From Dehalococcoidia bacterium (lineage in GTDB: Bacteria; Chloroflexota; Dehalococcoidia; Lucifugimonadales; Lucifugimonadaceae), in NCBI GenBank assembly GCA_029940375.1, contig JAPYUX010000003.1, positions 123,971-187,970 on the forward strand: DNA of 64,000 nt, given 5' to 3'. The notes beneath the pieces are model-generated. The model was given only the letters and a program-made list of their open reading frames with translations, was not told where the DNA came from and searched no databases. Made by a program: the position numbers and the translations under genes. Each line of letters opens with the position of its first letter. The first letter of the stretch is position 1. Positions 35,628-44,235 of the stretch are shown piece after piece.

Positions 35628-37187
35628 TTATAGCGGTATATTCCCATGCTTTTTTGGGGGATTCTCCAAAATTTTATTAGATAAAATCTCTAAAGCATTT
35701 GCTAATTTTATTCGTGTATCTGCTGGGTCAATTACATCGTCAATATAACCTCTAGAGGCAGCAAGATATGGAGATGAGAATTTTTCTTTATATTCTTCGA
35801 CAAGTTTTTTTCTAGTTTCATCTGGATTCTCTGATTCAGATATTTCTTTTCTTGATATAACATTAACTGCACCTTCAGGACCCATAACGGCTATTTCAGC
35901 AGTAGGCCAAGCTAAGTTTAAATCTGATCTTAATTCCTTTGAATTCATCACTATGTAGGCTCCTCCATATGCTTTTCTAAGAATGACAGATAATTTTGGT
36001 ACAGTTGCCTCTGCATAAGCATAAATTAATTTAGCTCCATGTCTTATTATTCCTTGATGCTCTTGATTTACGCCTGGCATGAATCCCGGGACATCAACCA
36101 GTGTTATGATGGAAATATTAAACGCATCACAAAATCGGACGAATCTTGCAGCTTTATCTGAAGCATCTATATCAAGGTTACCAGCCATATGTGCAGGTTG
36201 ATTACCTACTATTCCTATACTTTGACCATTGATTCTTCCAAATCCTACGACTATATTTTTTGCAAAATTTGCATGAATTTCCATGAAATCATTATCATCT
36301 AAAATATTTAGAATCACATTTTTTATATCATACGGTTGTGTAGATTTTTCAGGAATAATGTTCCTCAATTCTGGAATTTGAACTATTTCTTTTTGGAATT
36401 TTTTGTTAGGAGGGTTTTCTACATTATTTGCAGGTATAAAATTTAATAGTCTCTTTACTTGATTTATGCAGTCTTTTTCATTTTCGAAGACAAAATGTGC
36501 AACTCCTGATAAAGCGGTATGGGCGCTAGCTCCTCCCAAATCTTCATGGCTTATTTCTTCTCCAGTTACGGATTTTACAACATCTGGGCCAGTTATATAC
36601 ATTTGACCAATACTTTTAACCATGAAAATAAAATCTGTAATAGCTGGAGAATAAACCGCACCTCCTGCAGAAGGGCCTGCAATAACCGTTATCTGTGGAA
36701 TTACCCCTGAATAAGTAGTGTTTCTTACAAAAACTTCACCGTAACCTGCTAACGAATCAACTCCTTCTTGAATTCTAGCTCCACCTGAATCATTGAATCC
36801 TACAATTGGAGATCCGTTTTTTGCAGCGAGATCCATAATTTTAGATATTTTTTTTCCTGCAACTAAAGATAATGAACCTCCTAAAACAGTGAAATCCTGT
36901 GCATATGCAAACATCGGCCTTCCATTAACCTTACCAAATGCAGTAATAACTGAATCTCCATCAAAAACATTTTTGTCTAAGCCTAAATCTTTTGATTGGT
37001 GACGTACAAAAGAGTCTATTTCTTCAAAATTGCCGCCATCAAAGAAAAAACTTAATCTTTCTCTAGCGGTCATTTTACCTTTGCTTTTTTGAGATTCAAT
37101 TCTTTTATCGCCACCACCTTTTTTAGCAATTTCTCTTCTTGCATTTAAATCATTCAAAAGATTATTGTTTTTATCTTTATCTGCCAA
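35628..37187 (-). CDS. pccB: Acyl-CoA carboxylase carboxyltransferase (beta) subunit
   Basis: Transfers CO2 from carboxybiotin to an acyl-CoA, most likely propionyl-CoA or acetyl-CoA. At 519 residues it has the full crotonase-like double domain: the N-half has GGGDKRIESQ, KMTARERL, GFNDSGGARIQEGVDSLAGYGEVF and GPSAGGAVYSPAITDF. The C-half has GNQPAHMAGNLDIDASDKAARFVRFCDAF, DVPGFMPGVNQEHQGIIRHGAKL and RKAYGGAYIVMNSKEL. TTG start behind AAGG. The biotin carboxylase partner is not in the window. Confidence 0.93.
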   Translation of the reverse strand: MADKDKNNNLLNDLNARREIAKKGGGDKRIESQKSKGKMTARERLSFFFDGGNFEEIDSFVRHQSKDLGLDKNVFDGDSVITAFGKVNGRPMFAYAQDFTVLGGSLSLVAGKKISKIMDLAAKNGSPIVGFNDSGGARIQEGVDSLAGYGEVFVRNTTYSGVIPQITVIAGPSAGGAVYSPAITDFIFMVKSIGQMYITGPDVVKSVTGEEISHEDLGGASAHTALSGVAHFVFENEKDCINQVKRLLNFIPANNVENPPNKKFQKEIVQIPELRNIIPEKSTQPYDIKNVILNILDDNDFMEIHANFAKNIVVGFGRINGQSIGIVGNQPAHMAGNLDIDASDKAARFVRFCDAFNISIITLVDVPGFMPGVNQEHQGIIRHGAKLIYAYAEATVPKLSVILRKAYGGAYIVMNSKELRSDLNLAWPTAEIAVMGPEGAVNVISRKEISESENPDETRKKLVEEYKEKFSSPYLAASRGYIDDVIDPADTRIKLANALEILSNKILENPPKKHGNIPL

Positions 37188-37274
37188 TTTTCAACCTTAA
37201 ATATTTTTTCTTTTTTTATACGTTCCAATGTTATAATTTTGAGATTAAATAATAAATACTAAATATAATTATTT

Positions 37275-38138
37275 ATGAAAGAAAATATCAATAAATCAAA
37301 TATGAATCCTGATAATTTACTCATAAATAATAAATCTATACTTATTATGGGGATAATAAATGCAACTCCAGATTCTTTTTCTGGTGATGGGATTTATTCT
37401 GACAAGAATAAATTTGACATTCTAAAGACTTGTCAATCAATGATTGATGCTGGGGTCGAAATCATTGATGTTGGAGGTGAATCAACAAGGCCAAAATCTA
37501 TTTATAACCAAGTCGCTGAAATTAACGAAGATGAAGAAATAGAGAGAGTGATTCCACTTATTAAAACAATAAGAAAAAACTTCAAAATCCCAATTTCGAT
37601 TGATTCCAAGAAAACAAAAGTAATAAAAGAGGCAATAAAAGAAGGAGCAAATCTAGTAAACGATATCTCGATGCTTGAAGATGAAAACCTAATTGAATTA
37701 CTAAAAAAGCATGATATCTATTATGTTCTAACACATTATAGAAAAGATGGTAATCATAAAAAAATTATGTCTGAAATGTTTGAAGATTTAAATAATAAAC
37801 TTTACATATTAACTTCTAATGGAATAAATAGGAAAAAAATTATTTTAGATCCAGGAATTGGATTTGGGAAAAAGTACTTTCATTCTGCAGAGGTTCTTTC
37901 AAAAATAAATCTGTTGAAAAAAGCTTTTAATTTACCTGTAATGATAGGAGCATCTCGTAAATCATTTATAGGAGAATATATTAACAAAGATGTAAATAAA
38001 AGAATTTTTGGAACAGCAGCGACTGTAGCATACAGTATCATGATGGGTGCAAATATTATAAGAGTTCATGATTATACTGAGATGATTGATGTTAAAAACA
38101 TCATTAAAACTTTAAAAGAATTTTCAAAAAAAGAATGA
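37275..38138 (+). CDS. folP: Dihydropteroate synthase
   Basis: Condenses para-aminobenzoate with hydroxymethyl-dihydropterin pyrophosphate. The 287-residue TIM barrel has IMGIINATPDSFSGDG (loop 1), DVGGESTRPKS (loop 2), SIDSKKTKVIKEAI, NDISM and DPGIGFGK. The GASRKSFIG and IIRVHDY motifs close the barrel. The first 20 residues before the core are longer than needed, and an ATG at 37302 is an alternative start. It overlaps folK by four bases, a typical folate-operon pair. Confidence 0.94.
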   Translation: MKENINKSNMNPDNLLINNKSILIMGIINATPDSFSGDGIYSDKNKFDILKTCQSMIDAGVEIIDVGGESTRPKSIYNQVAEINEDEEIERVIPLIKTIRKNFKIPISIDSKKTKVIKEAIKEGANLVNDISMLEDENLIELLKKHDIYYVLTHYRKDGNHKKIMSEMFEDLNNKLYILTSNGINRKKIILDPGIGFGKKYFHSAEVLSKINLLKKAFNLPVMIGASRKSFIGEYINKDVNKRIFGTAATVAYSIMMGANIIRVHDYTEMIDVKNIIKTLKEFSKKE

Positions 38139-38650
38139 GTTTTGTAAATAAAACACATATTGTATTCTTATCTATAGGTTCAAATTTAGGAGACAGAAAT
38201 CAAAACATACAAGTTTGTTTGGACAATATCAAAAGAATTGGGAAAATAATAAAGATATCTTCAATTATTGAAACCAAACCCTATGAAGTATCCATACAAC
38301 AAAATGATTTTTTTAATTTAGTTATAAAACTTACATACCAAGACTCCCCACAGAAATTATTATTGGAATTGAATGAAATTGAAGAAAAAATGGGTCGCGT
38401 AAGAAGAGGTATCAAAAACGAACCTCGTATTATAGATATTGATATTATTTTTTTTGACAAGAAAATAGTCAATGAAGTTAATTTAGAGATTCCTCACCCT
38501 AGATATTCTGATAGGCTTTTTGTATTAATTCCTATGAATGAGATAGCATCTAATTTTAAAGATCCTAAAACTAAAAAAAGAGTTTCTGAAATTTTAAAAA
38601 ATACTCAAAATAGAAGCAATAAGATAAATTATCATTGTTATAAAAATTGA
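38135..38650 (+). CDS. folK: 2-amino-4-hydroxy-6-hydroxymethyldihydropteridine pyrophosphokinase
   Basis: HPPK makes the pyrophosphate substrate that folP uses. The 171-residue protein shows LSIGSNLGDRNQNIQ, the pterin stretch PYEVSIQQNDFFNLVIKL, GRVRRGIKNEPRIIDIDIIFFD (the metal and ATP motif with DIDII) and LEIPHPRYSDRLFVLIPMNEI. The last 19 codons overlap the oppositely directed CopD-like gene, an unusually long convergent overlap. ATG start coupled to folP through ATGA. Confidence 0.94.
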   Translation: MSFVNKTHIVFLSIGSNLGDRNQNIQVCLDNIKRIGKIIKISSIIETKPYEVSIQQNDFFNLVIKLTYQDSPQKLLLELNEIEEKMGRVRRGIKNEPRIIDIDIIFFDKKIVNEVNLEIPHPRYSDRLFVLIPMNEIASNFKDPKTKKRVSEILKNTQNRSNKINYHCYKN

Positions 38651-38983
38651 TGGATTAGGATTTTCTAACTTATTTTTTAAATTTCTACTTTTCCATATAA
38701 GAAATATAACAATAAAGCTTAAAATCACCTTTGTGAGTAAGAGTATTGCAGAAACATTTGAATAATTACCATAGTTTAACTTATCAAACGATATTAGTAT
38801 TCCAGAAGCGAACAAAATTATTGTAGACACTGTAAGTACGCTATTATATTCAGATATGAAATCAGGCTTAATGGAATCTTTGTAGACCGTTGATTTAAAA
38901 AAGTATAATAATGATCCCCCTAACCAAATACCTGCACCCATACTATGTACCCAAATTAGAATTAAATATAAATAATTATTCAT
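38594..38983 (-). CDS. Small four-helix CopD-like membrane protein
   Basis: A 129-residue integral membrane protein with four predicted helices (about 4-25, 47-65, 80-97, 109-127). The first helix IWVHSMGAGIWLGGSLLYF resembles the CopD family's 'WLHxxGxxxWxGG' motif with a conserved His. CopD-type proteins handle copper or haem-like redox cofactors in the membrane. It overlaps the TlpA-like gene by eight bases, suggesting coupling, and overlaps the folK end by 57. Metal handling with a thiol-disulfide partner would make sense, but is inference. Confidence 0.7.
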   Translation of the reverse strand: MNNYLYLILIWVHSMGAGIWLGGSLLYFFKSTVYKDSIKPDFISEYNSVLTVSTIILFASGILISFDKLNYGNYSNVSAILLLTKVILSFIVIFLIWKSRNLKNKLENPNPSIFITMIIYLIASILSIF

Positions 38984-39458
38984 TTGTTTGCACGCTAGCT
39001 ATTTCTTTTTTAACTTTTTCTTTATCTATGATGCCAATCCATCTTTTGATTTCATCACCTTTTGTATCAAATAAAATCGTTGTTGGGAAAACTGTAATTT
39101 CTAAGTTTTGAACAAGATAATTTTCATTATCCACTATTGATTTGTATTGGATTTTTTTATTTTTGAACATTTTTATACCATCATCCTGTGTGTCTAAACC
39201 TAAAACTTGAACTCCTATTATTGATGTTGAATCTAATTCTTTGTTAATTTCATTTAATATTTCCAATTCATATACACATGGAGGGCAGGACGGGAACCAG
39301 AAATTTAATAATACTAAATTATTTTTATAATCATTAATGTCGAATGTTTTGTTTTCAATTGTTTCATTAGGTAATTCTATTTCAAAAATGTTGACACTTT
39401 TACTATCACAAGAAAAAAAGAGAAAAAAAATGGTAGATATTACTATAATTTTTTTCAT
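38976..39458 (-). CDS. TlpA/ResA-like thiol-disulfide lipoprotein
   Basis: A 160-residue exported thioredoxin-fold protein. The signal peptide ends at a lipobox FFSC (C17). LNFWFPSCPPCVYELEIL gives the active-site CPPC (C58, C61). ITVFPTTILFDTKGDEIKRWIG holds the cis-Pro loop, and the central insertion is typical of the TlpA/ResA/AhpC-TSA branch, which keeps haem- or copper-site thiols reduced. It starts four bases after glyS and overlaps the CopD-like gene. Partner enzyme unknown. Confidence 0.9.
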   Translation of the reverse strand: MKKIIVISTIFFLFFSCDSKSVNIFEIELPNETIENKTFDINDYKNNLVLLNFWFPSCPPCVYELEILNEINKELDSTSIIGVQVLGLDTQDDGIKMFKNKKIQYKSIVDNENYLVQNLEITVFPTTILFDTKGDEIKRWIGIIDKEKVKKEIASVQTNE

Positions 39459-39462
39459 TTTA

Positions 39463-40914
39463 TTATTGCATTTCAGTAATTGAATCTTCTATGCCTTCAA
39501 CGATTCTATCTATATTTACTCTCATTTGTTCCATAGTATCCCTGTTTCTAATCGTTACAGCATTGTCATTTTCTACACTTTCAAAATCTATAGTTACACA
39601 AATTGGAGTTCCTATTTCATCTTGTCTTCTATATCTTCTTCCTATAGATTGAGTATCGTCATATTGTGTATTATATTTACTTTTCAAAATATCATAGACT
39701 TTTTTGCTTAAGGATGATAATTTCTCATTCTTAGATAAAGGTAATATAGCTACAGTTATCGGTGCAATTTTAGGATGTAATTTCAATAAAGTCCTTGTTT
39801 CATTTTCAAGTTGTTCTTCACAATATGCATCACATAAATATGCTAAAACACTTCGGTCTGCACCCATTGAAGGCTCAATTACAAACGGAGTGTATCTTTC
39901 ATTTGTACTTTGATCAAAGTAAGTTAAATCTTTACCAGATAACTTTGCATGAGCTTTTAAATCATAATCTGTTCTATTTGAGATTGTTTCCAATTCTCCC
40001 CAACTCCAAGGAAAATTATATTCAATATCTGAACTTGCTTTTGAATAATGAGGTAATTCAGTTTTATCATGGTTTCTTAATCGCAAATTTTCTTTTCTAA
40101 TTCCGTATTGTTTGAACCACTCCATCGAAAAATTTATCCAATATTTATGCCAATTTTCATCTTCTCCTGGTTTGCAAAACCATTCCATCTCCATCTGTTC
40201 AAATTCTCTGGTTCTGAAGGTAAAATTGCTTGGAGTTATTTCATTCCGAAAAGATTTACCTTGTTGGGCAATTCCAAATGGGATTTTTTTTCTTGACGAA
40301 TTAAATACATTGATAAAATTCACAAACATAGCTTGTGCTGTTTCAGGCCTTAGGTATACGGTAGCATTTTCGTTTTCTAAAGGGCCCATAAAGGTTTTAA
40401 ACATAAGGTTAAACATTCTTGGTTCAGATAAAATTCCTCCTTCTGGAGAAGGGAGATTCTTTTCCTTATAATCTTTTAAATTCTTTATTTCTGTTGATTT
40501 ATCATTAACTAGATTTTTTGCTTCTTCAATATCATTTGCTTCAATTGAAAATAATTGTTTTTTACCCTTATCTTCTTTTTCGGCTATAAAGATATTATCC
40601 TCTCTATATCTTTTGCCTGTTTCAGAACATTCTACAAGAGGATCAGAAAATGAATCTAGGTGGCCAGATGCTTGCCAAACATTCGGATGCATTAATATAG
40701 ATGCATCGAATCCCAAAATATCTTCTCTTTCACTAACAAAGGATTTCCACCATAAATCTTTTATATTTCTCTTGATTTCCACTCCTATTGGACCATAGTC
40801 CCAAACAGATGCTAAACCTCCATATATTTCACTAGATGGAAAAATAATTCCTCTTCTTTTAGAAAGAGAAACTAATTTATCTAGATCAGTTAATTTATAA
40901 TTATTGACAGGCAT
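39463..40914 (-). CDS. glyS: Glycyl-tRNA synthetase (single-chain type)
   Basis: Class II synthetase of the eukaryote/Gram-positive-like alpha2 type, 483 residues. LVSLSKRRGIIFPSSEIYGGLASVWDYGPIGVEIKRNIK (motif 1 region), FRNEITPSNFTFRTREFEQMEMEWF (motif 2) and GADRSVLAYLCDAY (motif 3) are clear, followed by the anticodon-binding domain IAPITVAILPL...RRYRRQDEIGTPICVTIDFE. Heads the glyS-tlpA-copD run. No T-box antiterminator elements can be drawn in the 127-base leader. The symbol glyS is used here for the single-chain enzyme (also called glyQS). Confidence 0.95.
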   Translation of the reverse strand: MPVNNYKLTDLDKLVSLSKRRGIIFPSSEIYGGLASVWDYGPIGVEIKRNIKDLWWKSFVSEREDILGFDASILMHPNVWQASGHLDSFSDPLVECSETGKRYREDNIFIAEKEDKGKKQLFSIEANDIEEAKNLVNDKSTEIKNLKDYKEKNLPSPEGGILSEPRMFNLMFKTFMGPLENENATVYLRPETAQAMFVNFINVFNSSRKKIPFGIAQQGKSFRNEITPSNFTFRTREFEQMEMEWFCKPGEDENWHKYWINFSMEWFKQYGIRKENLRLRNHDKTELPHYSKASSDIEYNFPWSWGELETISNRTDYDLKAHAKLSGKDLTYFDQSTNERYTPFVIEPSMGADRSVLAYLCDAYCEEQLENETRTLLKLHPKIAPITVAILPLSKNEKLSSLSKKVYDILKSKYNTQYDDTQSIGRRYRRQDEIGTPICVTIDFESVENDNAVTIRNRDTMEQMRVNIDRIVEGIEDSITEMQ

Positions 40915-41041
40915 TCACTTCTTATCTATTTATATCACTTAAAAATTCTACCTTTAAATTGATATTAATCTCTAGGCTCCTTATACTTCATATTAATAAC
41001 TTTCTAGTTATATTTAAAAAAATTAATAGATCGGGAAAAAA

Positions 41042-41869
41042 ATGTCTAATCAGAATCTAAAAGATAAGATTGCAATAGTAACTGGAGCAGGAAGTGGAAT
41101 TGGTGCAGGGATATCAAAGATTCTTCATGATAGAGGGGCGACACTTGCTTTATGTGATTTGTTTGGAGAATCTGCTGAAAAAACAGCTAAAAACCTATCA
41201 AATGATTATCTTTTTGATTCTGTCAATGTCACAGAAAAAAGTGAAATCGAAAAATTTAGAGACAAAGTTATAGATAAACACGGGAAAATTGACATTTTAG
41301 TTTCTAATGCAGGAGTTATTGGAGCAAAAGGATTTCCTGAGAGAAAAAATTACTCTAAACAAGACTGGGATGATACTTTTGATGTCAACGTTATTGGAGT
41401 TGTAAACAGTGCTGATGCAATTGTTGATCATATGAAAAATAATAAATATGGAAAAATAATAAATATTGCTTCTCAAGGAGGTAGAAAGCCAAGAGGGCTA
41501 GGTGATATGTATAGAGGGAATGTACAAACTCCTTACTTAGTATCTAAAGCAGCTGTAATTCAATATACTCACCTACTTGCAATAGAACTTGGCAGATTCA
41601 ATATAAACGTCAATGCTGTATGTCCTGGAGTTATTTGGACTCCTATTTGGAGACAAATTGCTGAGAATCATATTGAACAAAACCCAAACCTAAAAAAGAT
41701 GTCTTCCAAAGAAATTTTTGATGAACTAGCTGTAAAAGCTAGAACTCCCTTAGGAAGAGCCCAAACTCCTGAAGATATAGGAAACACAGTTGCATTTTTT
41801 GCCTCTGAAGATTCCTCAGAAATTACTGGACAAGCTTTAAATGTTAATGGTGGAGCTACATTAGATTAG
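41042..41869 (+). CDS. Short-chain dehydrogenase/reductase (classical)
   Basis: A 275-residue NAD(P)-dependent SDR. It has TGAGSGIGAGI (14-24), NAG near 89, catalytic S144 in NIASQGG, and Y165-x3-K169. An insertion RKPRGLGDMYRGNVQ lies between Ser and Tyr, as in mycofactocin-type or carveol-type SDRs. VCPGVIWTPIW follows, and the protein ends in the usual ALNVNGGATLD. It precedes the GMC oxidoreductase by 16 bases, so it probably shares that alcohol substrate. An exact substrate cannot be named. Confidence 0.88.
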   Translation: MSNQNLKDKIAIVTGAGSGIGAGISKILHDRGATLALCDLFGESAEKTAKNLSNDYLFDSVNVTEKSEIEKFRDKVIDKHGKIDILVSNAGVIGAKGFPERKNYSKQDWDDTFDVNVIGVVNSADAIVDHMKNNKYGKIINIASQGGRKPRGLGDMYRGNVQTPYLVSKAAVIQYTHLLAIELGRFNINVNAVCPGVIWTPIWRQIAENHIEQNPNLKKMSSKEIFDELAVKARTPLGRAQTPEDIGNTVAFFASEDSSEITGQALNVNGGATLD

Positions 41870-41885
41870 AAAAAAAGGTATATAT

Positions 41886-43460
41886 TTGAAAAATACTTAT
41901 GATTATATAGTAATTGGTGCTGGATCTTCGGGTGCAGTTATTGCTTCAAGATTAAGTGAAAATCCAAATAATCAAGTATTGCTTATTGAAGCAGGTGATA
42001 CTTTTGAAAAAATAGAAGAAATTCCTGATGTTATAAAAAAAGGAATGTCTACAGGTGCAGACTGGACAGGAAACTTAGCCGTTGGAACAGAATATGATTG
42101 GAAATATAATGCACTATCTAACTCTGAATTTAAAAACATGGCTGTTCCTAGAGGTAAATTGATAGGAGGAACTAGTTCAATAAATGGACAAGTTTTTATA
42201 AGAGCAATTCCGGAAGATTTCGAAAATTGGAAAAATAGAGGTTTGGATAATTGGTCATTTGAAGAATGCTTGAAACATTTTATTAAACTTGAAAACGATC
42301 TTGATTTTAAGAATGAGTTTCATGGTAATGATGGACCAATTCCTATCAAAAGGCATAAATTAGATACCTTGTTAAAGGACCAATTGACTTTTTATGAAAC
42401 TGTTCAGGAAATGGGATTTCCTACCACAGAAGATCATAATAATCCATTTTCTGAGGGAGTAGGCCCTTTACCCCTAAACAACCCAAATGGTATTAGATGG
42501 AGTACTGGCATATGTTACGTATTGCCAGCCTTATATAGAGATAATTTTACAGTGCTTTCAAATTCAATATGTAAAAAGATTATTATTGATAATGATATTC
42601 AAATAGGAGTAATGCTTGAAAATGATGAAATCTACGAGGCAGATGAAATCATTGTATCGGCAGGAGCTGTCGAGAGCCCAAAATTACTATTGAATTCCGG
42701 GATTGGTGATAAAGAAGAAATTAATAACTATGATTATGAGCATGTACACCAACTAAAAGGAGTAGGTAAAAATTTAAGAGATCATCCTGCTGTTGAATTA
42801 GTTTGGAAATCAAGTGAAAAGCTGTTAGATGAATTGACAGATGTTGGAGCTCAAAAAGTAGCTTTAAGATACACATCTGAAAATTCCAAAGATAGATTGG
42901 ATATGATTTCTGTAATGAGATTTCAGCCTGGGGGCATTTCTAAAGATGACTTACATTTTCGAAGTTCTGATTTTGGTGAATCTAGAATAGCTATAACTAC
43001 GGGATTATTCTTGGCTAAAAGCTCTGGTGAACTAACCTTGAATACAAAAGATCCCTATTCTCAGCCGGTAATAAATTATAATTATTTAAGTAATGATTAT
43101 GACTTGCAGAGACTGATTGAAGGGGTAAAATTTAATTTTGAAATAGCTAGAAATAGTAACTTTGATTCTTTTAGAGGGGATTTAATTGAGCCAATCGGGC
43201 AAGCATTAGAAGACGAAAAAATATTAATTAAATGGATAAAATCCAAAGTTCATACAATGCATCATATATCTGGTACATGTAAGATGGGTATTGAATCAGA
43301 TGATTTTGCAGTAGTAGATAAACATGCTAAAGTATTTGGAATAAAAGGCCTAAGAGTGGCTGATTGTTCAATTATGCCTGATTGTGTAAGAGCAAATACA
43401 AACGCAACTGCAATAATGATTGGAGAGAAAATTTCTGATCACATATTGGATGGAGATTAA
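41886..43460 (+). CDS. GMC-family FAD alcohol oxidoreductase
   Basis: A 524-residue glucose-methanol-choline oxidoreductase. GAGSSGAVIASRLSE (about 11-25) is the ADP-binding motif; PRGKLIGGTSSINGQVFIRA is GMC signature 1 and IIVSAGAVESPKLLLNSGIG signature 2. The C-terminal HTMHHISGTCKMG and RVADCSIMPDCVRANTNATAIMIGE stretches carry the active-site His and FAD contacts. TTG start behind AAAAAGG. It overlaps the upstream extension of the DUF1445 frame and is three genes upstream in an SDR-GMC-cyclase run. Confidence 0.9.
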   Translation: MKNTYDYIVIGAGSSGAVIASRLSENPNNQVLLIEAGDTFEKIEEIPDVIKKGMSTGADWTGNLAVGTEYDWKYNALSNSEFKNMAVPRGKLIGGTSSINGQVFIRAIPEDFENWKNRGLDNWSFEECLKHFIKLENDLDFKNEFHGNDGPIPIKRHKLDTLLKDQLTFYETVQEMGFPTTEDHNNPFSEGVGPLPLNNPNGIRWSTGICYVLPALYRDNFTVLSNSICKKIIIDNDIQIGVMLENDEIYEADEIIVSAGAVESPKLLLNSGIGDKEEINNYDYEHVHQLKGVGKNLRDHPAVELVWKSSEKLLDELTDVGAQKVALRYTSENSKDRLDMISVMRFQPGGISKDDLHFRSSDFGESRIAITTGLFLAKSSGELTLNTKDPYSQPVINYNYLSNDYDLQRLIEGVKFNFEIARNSNFDSFRGDLIEPIGQALEDEKILIKWIKSKVHTMHHISGTCKMGIESDDFAVVDKHAKVFGIKGLRVADCSIMPDCVRANTNATAIMIGEKISDHILDGD

Positions 43461-43461
43461 A

Positions 43462-44235
43462 ATGAATGCAAAAGAATTAAGACAAAGAGCTAGAAACGGA
43501 GAAAATTTTACAACATCAGGATTGGCTAAGGGAAATGTTCAAACAAATGTTGTAATAATCCCAAAATCTCAGGCTTTTGATTTTATGCTTTTTTGTATAA
43601 GGAACCCAAAACCTTGTCCAATAGTTGAAGTTTTTGACCCGGGTAACTTTAGATCCAGCTATGCAAAAGATTCAGATATAAGAACTGATGTTCCCGAATA
43701 TAAAATATTTATAAATGGGAAATTTGTTGAATTTTCTACTGATATAAAATCTATTTGGCGATCAGATTTTGTGGTTTTTCTTTTAGGTTGTTCTTTTACT
43801 TTTGAGAATGAGTTAATTAAAAATGGAATAGAATTACCTTATTTTTCAAATAAAAAAAATGTTCCAATGTTTATTACATCTTTAGATACTAAACCTGTAG
43901 GGAATTTTTCTGGAAAAATGGTTGTTACTCAAAGATGGGTGAGAAAGGATAAAGTTGTCAAAGCTATACAGGCAACAAGTAGATATCCCAATCAGCATGG
44001 AGCACCAATACAAATAGATAATTCAGAAGACATTGGTATTATTGATCCATTTAAACCAGATTTTGGTGATCCATGGATTCCCGATAACACCAAAGATTAT
44101 GTTCCATTGTACTGGGCATGTGGAGTAACTCCTCAGTTAATACTTCAATCTGCAAAAGTTGATATTTCAATAACTCATTCTCCTGGTAAGATGTTTGTTA
44201 CAGATCTAAAGGATGAGGATATGGCAGTGATATAG
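43462..44235 (+). CDS. DUF1445/UPF0317 protein, N-terminal half of split D-glutamate cyclase
   Basis: A 257-residue member of the DUF1445 (YcsI-like) family. RNPKPCPIVEVFDPG (47-61), the TDVPEYKIFINGK segment, FLLGCSFTFENELI and the GNFSGKMVVTQRW loop are the family's conserved blocks. VPLYWACGVTPQ and ITHSPGKMFVTDL follow. In mammalian D-glutamate cyclase (DGLUCY) DUF1445 is fused N-terminally to DUF4392. Here the DUF4392 gene starts on the last base of this gene's stop codon. Start at ATG 43462, since the frame's earlier ATG at 43420 lies within the GMC gene. Function is established for the animal fusion and inferred here. Confidence 0.85.
   Translation: MNAKELRQRARNGENFTTSGLAKGNVQTNVVIIPKSQAFDFMLFCIRNPKPCPIVEVFDPGNFRSSYAKDSDIRTDVPEYKIFINGKFVEFSTDIKSIWRSDFVVFLLGCSFTFENELIKNGIELPYFSNKKNVPMFITSLDTKPVGNFSGKMVVTQRWVRKDKVVKAIQATSRYPNQHGAPIQIDNSEDIGIIDPFKPDFGDPWIPDNTKDYVPLYWACGVTPQLILQSAKVDISITHSPGKMFVTDLKDEDMAVI

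Noticed and set aside
40915-41041. T-box or other riboswitch in the glyS leader
   Set aside because: No antiterminator bulge or specifier helix could be drawn.
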